Assembly: GCA_029582165.1 (NCBI GenBank)
Contig: CM055873.1
Coordinates: 39,705,295 to 39,769,294 of the forward strand
DNA: 64,000 nt
Source: Portulaca oleracea
Taxonomy: Eukaryota > Streptophyta > Magnoliopsida > Caryophyllales > Portulacaceae
Direction: 5' to 3'
Both the position numbers and the translations under genes were made by a program. Under the pieces are notes generated by a model that worked only from the letters and a program-made list of their open reading frames with translations, did no database searches and was not told where the DNA came from. Below, in pieces: positions 56,785 to 64,000 of this stretch (position 1 is the first letter of the stretch; each line of letters begins with the position of its first letter).

Positions 56785-58506
56785 TCACCTCAAGATATCG
56801 GGCATCATGTCAGAACCATTCAACGCCCGGAGTAACAAATCATGCATCCTCTCATGCATCTCAGAATGGTGGTGGTAAGAGCACACTCGCAATAGCACAT
56901 AAACAAACATTAGTGCCCTTAACAATTTATCAAATGCCTTAGAAAAGTCATAGAACTGATGAAATTCATGAATATACAAGACTTTTCTAGGCACGGTGAA
57001 AGAAGACATGACAAATGGATCCTCCCATTGACTCGTAAATGGAGATTGGGTATACAAATCAACGGAAGGAGGCAATACAACACATTTCTGAACATGCTCA
57101 TGCGAAGACTTGGATGCAAACAATGGTTCAAACTCAATATCCATGCAATTTTCATCAAACACAGATTCCAAATCACAACTTTCATCCAAATAATCATAAT
57201 CGTCAAAAGGTGATAAGGAAAACAGAGGGTTAGACCACATCACAACACTCCCAACATCACACACAAGCACATCTTCATCTTCATCAATATCAGACTCACT
57301 AGAAGAACTATCAACATCAAAAGACAAAGGTGCATCATCCAATGCAACATCAAAAGTGAAAGTGGAAGGTTCAGGGTCATAACTCATCGTGAATGACTCA
57401 TAAAGCATGTCATCATCAAAAGCATCATTGTCAACAACCAAGTTCAAACAATCATGATCATTCCCCAAAGAATTATGTTCATCATCACAGGTGTGCACAT
57501 CAATGGACTCACATACAAGGGTAGCTAATGTCTCACTAATGCAATGATCCTCAATGAAAGTGAACAAATCGTTATCAAGCACACATTCAATCACAACAGA
57601 TTCAATTTCACTCTCAACAAGATTATGCTCAATTACATCATGGCATTCACTAAACTCAATCTTTTCTTCACATAAAGGCATGGACAATGGTGTGGACAAT
57701 GGTTCATCGTCTAACATGTTTTCATCAATTTCAACATCATCACACACAGAATCAACAAGTTCATCATGCTCACTAGGTGGGGCTAGAGCTAAAGAATCAC
57801 TAAGTAGTCCAAGGCATGGTCGGTTATAATAGTCATCATCCTCATCATACACAGAAAAATCAACTTGCATTTCAGGACTAAAAGACGATGAATGACCTAC
57901 TTCAACATTCGAATCAACCATTTGTGAAGACGGAGTTACTACCCTTTGATTACTCTCATGGACAAATTCACGCATATACTCATTCATGTTCGCACATAAT
58001 TTTTCTACTTCTGCCTTGAAGGAAACCACTGTAGCTTGCAAACAAGAAATTGAACTATGATACGACGAATCACACAAAGAGCACACGGAAGGAGACTCAA
58101 CATCGGCACTTGGGGAAAGATCATAACAGTTTTCCACATATCCCCCATCATAAGATTGATCATCAACATACACGGGGTATTCACATGATTGTTCAGTTTC
58201 GGTCCCAAAGGATGGTGCATAAGGAGGTTGGAAGCTAGGACTAACATTTTGTTGCTCAAATTCATAGGAATCCCTAGACAACCATTCAAGTAACTCCCAT
58301 GCTTTTTCTTCACCTAAACAAGAAAACCCGTAATAATCTAAAAGGTTTCGGGTCTCATAATTCACACCCTCACTAACAATTCCCAAAAGAGATAATGTAT
58401 CATAAAAGATACCATATAATTCACATTGAACACGGTAGTCATGCAATCTAGCAAAATACCTCCAAAACATTTCATGCTCAAATTGAGGGAATTGGGGACT
58501 ATCCAT
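56785..58506 (-). CDS. 573-residue gag-derived acidic protein of the young element
   Basis: The single uninterrupted frame starts about 180 bases from the 5' LTR with MDSPQFPQFEHEMFWRYF. Residues about 10-85 follow the pattern of the outer Athila gag: the pair SEGVNYETRNLL and YEGVDHETRVTL, and the pair KAWELLEWLS and EAWDFLESIS. No zinc knuckle follows. Roughly residues 90-510 are Asp/Glu/Ser-rich; within it, DNDAFDDDMLYES resembles DSDVFDGDVLYES of the outer element's protease-RT linker. The last 60 residues are less acidic, with a hydrophobic helix-like stretch LLRALMFVYVLLRVC. Function is unknown; a structural particle protein or an interactor with partner gag is conceivable. The open frame in a young element suggests it is used. 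Confidence 0.8.
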   Translation of the reverse strand: MDSPQFPQFEHEMFWRYFARLHDYRVQCELYGIFYDTLSLLGIVSEGVNYETRNLLDYYGFSCLGEEKAWELLEWLSRDSYEFEQQNVSPSFQPPYAPSFGTETEQSCEYPVYVDDQSYDGGYVENCYDLSPSADVESPSVCSLCDSSYHSSISCLQATVVSFKAEVEKLCANMNEYMREFVHESNQRVVTPSSQMVDSNVEVGHSSSFSPEMQVDFSVYDEDDDYYNRPCLGLLSDSLALAPPSEHDELVDSVCDDVEIDENMLDDEPLSTPLSMPLCEEKIEFSECHDVIEHNLVESEIESVVIECVLDNDLFTFIEDHCISETLATLVCESIDVHTCDDEHNSLGNDHDCLNLVVDNDAFDDDMLYESFTMSYDPEPSTFTFDVALDDAPLSFDVDSSSSESDIDEDEDVLVCDVGSVVMWSNPLFSLSPFDDYDYLDESCDLESVFDENCMDIEFEPLFASKSSHEHVQKCVVLPPSVDLYTQSPFTSQWEDPFVMSSFTVPRKVLYIHEFHQFYDFSKAFDKLLRALMFVYVLLRVCSYHHHSEMHERMHDLLLRALNGSDMMPDILR

Positions 58507-58687
58507 AACTCTCTTTTTTTCTATTTTTCTAATTTTCTATTTTTTTTCTTTTCATTTCTCACTTTTTTTCGATATTCAATTTTTTTCGCTACATTTTTTC
58601 TAGCATAATCAAGAAAGCAATAAACTATGTACACACAAACCAATAGCCTAATCTACCAAATTACGCCATCCCCGGCAACGGCGCCAT
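58507..58687 (-). promoter_or_regulatory. leader and primer-binding site of the young element
   Basis: Minus-strand TGGCGCCGTTGCCGGGGA (58669-58686) is the tRNA-Asp-type site typical of Athila, one base from the 5' LTR. A ~160-base T-rich leader (on the plus strand) precedes the ORF. Confidence 0.9.
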
Positions 58688-59173
58688 TGTTCGGTTGTAA
58701 TTTTTGTGGTTTTATAAGTTAGGGATGTCGGTCGACAGGGATGGGTGTTTAGGCTTGATTAAGGTAATCGGTTCGTGTAAATGGGTTTTTCTCAAGTGCG
58801 GAAAGCGATAAATTATGTAAAGAAAGCATTTAAATCTAACCTAGACATGATAATAATAAAGAAAGCAATTAAAAGAAAGCAATAAAGAAAGCACTTAAAG
58901 ATGAAAGCAATTAAAAGGCATGAATGAAGACAATGAATGAACAATGAAATTGGGAATGAGAAATTATACCTTTGATGACTAATCTTCAATAAACCTTCAA
59001 TCTACACTTGAATTTCCCCCGAACAAACAAGAAATTGTGGTTTGGATTACCAAGAATCCCCCAAATTCTCACTAGTAAGTAGAATTGGAGTTCCTTGACC
59101 CTCCTCCCCACTAAAAATGGAGTTGATTGTGGCTAACACTATAAAGCTTGGAAAACAAGTCAACAATGGCAAT

Positions 59174-59209
<36 letters not shown>

Positions 59210-60108
59210 AGAGAAAGCTTGTAAAACTTCAATGGAAACTTGCTTGAATTGAGAAAGCTTGAGAAAGTTTGAATACAAATGCTAGAAATCAATGAAAGCT
59301 TGAAGAACAATGAAGAATAATTGAAGACTTGAAGAACAATTAAAGAGAGATTAAAGCAAATAAATGAAAGCAATAAATCTAATTCTACTCCTAGACTACC
59401 TAGGCTAATTGATAATTTAGATTAATACAAGTGGGTATTTATAGAAGAAGGAAAAATACAACCCAAAACCCTAGGACAAATCGCAGCACGCGCGTCTGCA
59501 AACAGAGTGACTCGGGCGAGCCACCCTCTGGCTCGGGCGAGCCAGCGTTCTGGCTGGTGTTTTTGTTGCCCCAGAAGCCTGGCTCGGGCAAGCCAGCAGA
59601 TGGCTCGGGCGAGCAAGCGTTCTGGGCAGTTTTTCCCTGCCGACTTAAAACGCGCATAACTTCTTCATCCGAACTCCGTTTTAGGCCCGTAAGATATCGA
59701 TGGAAAGCTCTCGGTGTGTACTTTAAGCTCCCAAAATTTCAGAGCTATCGGAGTTGTAACGAAAGAGTTATGACCCAAAGGTTGAAGGCACACGTATTTC
59801 AAACCTTTAAGTTTGTACCGTTACCCTGTTTTGCGCCAATCTTGATATGGAATTTCCGACTTCGGTTTCGCCTCGGCTCTCGGCTCGGGTTGACTTGGTT
59901 TGACTCGGATCTCGGCTCGGGTTGACTTGGTTTGACTCGGAAAATAGCTCGAGATTCCCTAAAAACCTTCAATTAAGCCCAAACTTCTTCTAACTCCTTA
60001 TTTTCCTACAAAACACCAAATCATTATATCTAATATATAAATAGGGGTTAAAACAAGCAAATATACCCTATAAAAGAGAAGAAATTCGGCTCGAAACGAG
60101 GCCGAACA
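58688..60108 (-). mobile_element. 5' LTR of the young element
   Basis: 1,421 bases, nearly identical to 53416-54822. From its outer end on the minus strand: U3 with GACTCGG-type repeats, the shared ~165-bp block (about 59635-59800), the GCTCGGGCGAGC-type cluster (59510-59625), then TATA. It has one more inverted-repeat unit than the 3' LTR (indel near 59521-59544). Confidence 0.92.
59436..59444 (-). promoter_or_regulatory. TATA box of the young element's 5' LTR
   Basis: Minus-strand CTATAAATA lies about 70 bases downstream of the inverted-repeat cluster, and would drive transcription through R/U5 to the 573-residue ORF. Confidence 0.65.
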
Positions 60109-61137
60109 CCAGCATAATGAATAACAACAGGTTTCTTATCAATTCTCTGCCTTAGCACAACACCTACAGCATAGTCTGATGCATCACACATAATCTCAAA
60201 AGGTTCTCCCCAGGTGGGAGGCTTGAGAATAGGAGGGGAAATAAGGGCATCTTTGATTTGATTAAAGGCCCTCATACAGTCATCAGAAAAGTGGAAAGGT
60301 ACCTCCTTAGCTAACAGTGAAGACAAGGGCTTAGCAATTTTACTGAAGTCTTTTATGAATCGCCGATAAAAACCAGCGTGCCCTAGGAATGAACGAACCT
60401 CTTTTACAGAGGTTGGAGAGGATAAATTCTTAACTAAGTCAATCTTGGCCTTATCTACCTCTATCCCGTCCTTAGAAATCACATGCCCCAGGACAATCCC
60501 CTTTTTCACCATAAAGTGACACTTTTCCCAGTTCAGTGTCAAATTCTTTTCCTGACATCGACTCAACACGCAATTTAGGTTAGCTAAGAAAGCATCAAAA
60601 GAAGTACCAAACACAGAAAAATCATCCATAAAAATTTCCACACTTTCCTCCACTAAGTCAGAAAATATCGAAATCATGCACCTCTGGAAGGTTGCAGGGG
60701 CATTACACAAGCCAAAAGGCATCCTTCGAAAAGCAAAGGTGCCAAAAGGACAAGTGAATGTGGTCTTCTCCTGGTCAGAAGGGGCAATAGAAACTTGAAT
60801 ATAACCAGAATAACCATCTAAAAAACAATAATACTCATGCCCAGCAAGTTTTTCAAGCATCTAATCCATGAAAGGGAGGGGAAAGTGGTCCTTCCTAGTG
60901 GCTTTGTTCAGTTTTCTATAATCAATGCAGACTCGCCAACCAGAAGGGACACGAGTAGGAACTAACTCTCCCTGTTCATTCTCAACAACAGTCAAACCAG
61001 CCTTCTTAGGGACTACATGGATAGGACTCACCCACTTGTTATTAGAGATGGGGTAGATAATATCATGGCCTAGTCACGTAAGGATTTCTTTCTTGACTAC
61101 CTCTTTCATCTTTGGGTTCAGTCTCCTAAGGGGGGTC
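60109..61137 (-). pseudogene. Athila reverse transcriptase
   Basis: Motifs from the right: WVSPIHVVPKKAG and GWRVCIDYRKLNKATRKDHF, then after a stop at about 60861 LDGYSGYIQVSIAPSDQEKT, FGTFAFRRMPFGLCNAPATF, and the catalytic VEIFMDDFSVFG. It ends with EPFEIMCDASDYAVG at the start of RNase H, where the young element is inserted. At least two stops are present. Confidence 0.88.
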
Positions 61138-62034
61138 TCAATGGGCAGCATTTTCATCTTCTAGGAAGATTCGATGCTGAACAATGGAAGGGCTAATCCT
61201 CTTAATGTCACCTAAAGTCCACCCTAAGGCTCCCTTGTACTTTCTAAGAACCTCAATTACTTGGTTTTCCTGGTCCCTACCTAAGTCAGAAGCAATGATT
61301 ACTGGGTAGGTCTCACTAGGGCAAAGAAAAGCATATTTCAGCTCAGAAGGGAGGGGTGTCATCTCAAGTGTGGTGGATGAAGGTAGTTCAAGCTCAACTA
61401 TCTCAAGTGTGGTTTGAGATGCAAATAAGGATTCATATAGCACATCACCATCAAACACATCAGAATCACACAAAGAATTCAAATCATCAGGATTAATTCC
61501 TAGTGCAGTCAACTCATCAGCAAAGGACACATTAACAAAGTCAGGTTGCTCTCTATCATTAACAAAATCACTCACCCAATTAAGGGTACTCTGTTCATGC
61601 TCATCAAAACCTAAGGGTGACTTTTGCATATTAAAGATGTTCAACTCCATAGTCAAATTCCCAAAGGTCAATTTCATTCTACAATCTTTACAGTTAATCC
61701 AGACATTAGAAGTAGCAAGAAAAGGGCGGCCTAGAATAATGGGGATATCATCTCTAGTACTCTAAACTCTAGCGGTTTCTAGTACTACAAAATCAACAGG
61801 AAACACAAAATCCCCAACTTTAATCAGAACATCCTCCACTACCCCCTTAGGTACTCTAGTAGACCTGTTAGCCAATTGCAGTATCTTCCTAGTAGGCTTT
61901 AGTTCACCTAATCCAAGCATCTCTTACACATTCAAAGGTAACAAATTCACACTAGCTCCTAGGTCAAGCAATGCCCTTTCTATCAAACTATCACCTATGG
62001 TAATAGAGATAGTGGGGCATCCAGGGTCTTTGTA
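61138..62034 (-). pseudogene. Athila protease and acidic linker
   Basis: The protease reads ALLDLGASVNLLP with the catalytic Asp, followed by a stop and ELKPTRKILQLANRS. The linker contains NSLCDSDVFDGDVLYESLFA and then EVLRKYKGALGWTLGDIKRI before the RT. Stops at about 61764, 61925 and 61155 inactivate it. Confidence 0.82.
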
Positions 62035-63973
62035 CTAAATAGGCATTTGGTTCGACAGAATAGAACTCACATTCGAGGCTAAGAAAGCCTTCTTGGGCAC
62101 TTGGGTAGCCCTCTTGGTAGTACAAAGCTCCTTAAGAAGGCAGGCATAAGGAGAGATCTGCTGAAAAGCATCTAAAAGAGGGATGTTCACCTTAACCTGA
62201 GAAAAAGTCTCCCTAATTTTGTCCAGAAATTTTTGGTCTTTACTCCCCCTTAACCTCTGAGGGTAAGGTGGAGGGGGTTTGTAAGCCCCTTTAGATGGTG
62301 GACTAGTCAAAGGGTCAAATTTGGACAAGGTTTTGGTGTAAGGAGGCTCAATTGTAGCAGTTGGCCTCGCTCCATCTTACTCATCATCAATAGGCTCATC
62401 AACAGATTCATCAGTCATAGTCTTTTCATTACACACATCAGAAGATTTCAATTGCACTTTATTCTCTATCTCTTTCCCGGAACGAAGAGTAATAACAACA
62501 TTCAAGGCTCTAACCTGACTAGGGTCACTAGATGATGAACTTGAAGCTTGCCCATTGGGGTTCGCCTCATGTTGTCCAGGAAAAGAACCTCTATCCCTAT
62601 TGATTAACAGTAGTTGAGAAAAATTCTCATTCATTTGTTTCATCATCCTTTCTAAACTATTGTTCATGTTTTTCTCAACTTTTTTTAAGCCATTCTTTAA
62701 CTCCCTAATCTCTCTTTCATGCCTATCCTCATTAGAATACCCCAGTGGGGGTCGGTTCTGGGCAATCGGAGGCTGGACAGGTGGCCCTCTAGGAGCTTGA
62801 TAAGCTCCCTGGGGTGGAGGTCGAAATTGAGGAGGGTTGTTTCCTTGGAAACTCCCTCCTGGGTTAGGAGGTCTCAACACATTCTGGTTCTCAAGGCCAT
62901 AAGAGAGTAAGGGGTTCTTGCGCATCCCTTGGTGCTGGTAGGGTTGGTATTGGTCAGGTCTATAGTTATGAGGCATGGCATTCATGTTTTCAGTATTAGT
63001 AATTAGTTGTTGCATGTAGAGAGGGCAGGTAGAGTAAATGTGGTCAGCACCTTGACACAATGCACATGATACATGAGATTGGGGGTTAGGGGCAACTAAT
63101 TGTGTTTGTGCTAAGGTTTTAATCAAATTCTCAAGAGAAGCAAACCTAGCCTCGAAACTTGTACTCTCACTCATAGCATGCACACCCCCCTAGCATTTGA
63201 CAATTGAGCACCTAAGGACTCGTCTCTAGTTGTTCCCCATTGCATTTCCCTTTCGGATATGCTCTCTAAGAAATCCCAGGCTTCATCAGCAGTTTTGTCC
63301 ATGAAACCCCCCTCACACATTGACTCTAGTGTGACCCTGGTCTCATGGTCGACACCCTCGTACACAATCTGACACGGTCGAACCAAGTCAAGACCATGAT
63401 GAGGGAATTGGGACAGTAGGTTTTTAAAACGTTCGAAAGCTTTCCAGTAAGGTTCTCCTACGTCCTGTCTAAATTTCATAATTGAATTTCTTAGTTGAAC
63501 AGCTAGGGAGTTTGGAAAAAAACTTTCCTTAAAACAGTTAGAAAACTGTCCCAAGAATTAATGGACCGAGGTTTGATGTTATACATCCACCGCTTAGCGA
63601 CGTCCCTCAGAGCAAAAGATAGGTATTTCAAAAGCACATAGTTTAATGGGACTCCTAAGGGAGTTACCATGCTAATGTATTCTTTATACTCTGCGGTCCA
63701 TATCAGTGCTAACCCAGTACCCGTGAAAAGTGGTAGGTTCTGGGTGTAGTGCTGCCTAGGGTCAAAGGTTACACCTGTAGGCAGGTTGGGTAGTACAAAA
63801 CATGAAGATGGTGGGTCGTAGGGTGGATATAACTGGTCGTTCAGGGTTACCCTAGGTCGTCCTCCTCCAGACATCTTGGATGATTCTACTAAGGGTTCCT
63901 CCTTCCTAACCAATCTAGTGCTAACAGGACTACGAACCCAAACCTCAGGTTCTTGTACTCTACGTTTTTTCAT
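62035..63973 (-). pseudogene. Athila gag
   Basis: It starts MKKRRVQEPEVWVRS near 63973. The capsid region has LRDVAKRWMYNI, then after a frameshift at about 63510-63550 VGEPYWKAFERFKNLLSQFP. A knuckle CALCQGADHIYSTC and a Pro/Gln-rich stretch follow (FRPPPQGAYQAPRGPPVQPP). The C-terminal part has FLDKIRETFSQVKVNIPLLD, the usual sequence before the protease. Frame breaks occur near 63180 and 62330-62377. Confidence 0.85.
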
Positions 63974-64000
63974 GGATACTCAATTTTTTCAATTTTTAGT

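Larger units (their letters stand above)
53416..60108 (-). mobile_element. young non-autonomous Athila-like LTR retrotransposon
   Basis: Two ~1.4 kb LTRs (TGTTCGG...CCGAACA) flank 3.9 kb. The LTRs differ by about 18 substitutions by eye, plus microsatellite and one ~24-bp indel, i.e. a little over 1%. Target copies are CTAGC (53411-53415) and CCAGC (60109-60113), one change apart. Excision restores RT-RNase H sequence of the outer element (VIHYA joined to SHTLNDAQ). The primer site sets minus orientation. The interior has one long ORF and no protease, RT or integrase, so it must be mobilised in trans. Confidence 0.93.
49750..64000 (-). mobile_element. Athila-type Ty3 retrotransposon, outer element, continues past window
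   Basis: Minus-strand order from the right is gag, protease, acidic linker, RT, (6.7 kb insertion), RNase H, integrase, long 3' untranslated region, 3' LTR remnant. Its 5' LTR lies beyond 64000. All coding parts carry stops or frameshifts. The 3' LTR end shares AAATTCGGCTCGAAACGAG with the inner element, showing they are related families. Confidence 0.87.

Overview
This is nuclear DNA from a flowering plant, most likely a dicot; I cannot name the species. It holds one intron-less pentatricopeptide-repeat (PPR) gene, a spliced methionine gamma-lyase gene, introns and flanks full of short inverted-repeat transposons, and about 47 kb of nested retrotransposons and organelle-derived DNA. Only the first 6.7 kb carries conventional host genes.

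Layout. 0-7 kb: a PPR gene (+) and a three-exon methionine gamma-lyase gene (-) face each other tail to tail. The lyase's 3.1 kb first intron carries a Mutator-type and a Stowaway-type MITE. 7-16 kb: the lyase promoter segment occurs a second time 2.3 kb upstream. This stretch also has a hAT MITE with a perfect 8-bp target duplication, a copia-type LTR with its primer-binding site, two inverted arrays of a ~160-bp tandem repeat, a complete 312-bp TRIM, another MITE, and a long-terminal-inverted-repeat element that has captured part of the nuclear gene for plastid ribosomal protein uS5. 16.3-27.3 kb: a decayed Copia element (-) is interrupted by a solo LTR, a hAT MITE and a 5'-truncated LINE with a 10-bp target duplication. 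28.1-29.5 kb: a promoter-bearing LTR-like fragment. 29.5-35 kb: probable organellar DNA, including an unmistakable plastid rps12-to-trnV segment and a Ty3 protease scrap. 35.4-39.7 kb: a MITE, a Helitron, LINE debris and an RNase H fragment. 39.8-49 kb: a Tat/Ogre-type Ty3 element (+) that has lost its reverse transcriptase core and has a CACTA element in gag. 49.7-64 kb: an Athila-type Ty3 element (-), running off the window, split by a young 6.7 kb non-autonomous relative.

The most interesting material is in the retroelements. The young insertion (53416-60108) has nearly identical LTRs, an Athila primer site, and one uninterrupted 573-residue ORF. That ORF joins a gag-like segment to a long acidic region resembling the linker of the Athila polyprotein; there is no pol. 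Its LTR promoter also shares a ~165-bp block with an otherwise different LTR-like sequence at 28.5 kb. In both, the block is followed by a cluster of short inverted repeats and then a TATA box, but the inverted repeats themselves differ. This looks like an exchangeable promoter module.

The organellar origin of 29.5-35 kb outside the plastid segment, several MITE borders, and the clade labels for degraded elements are inferences. Everything was read by eye without database searches.
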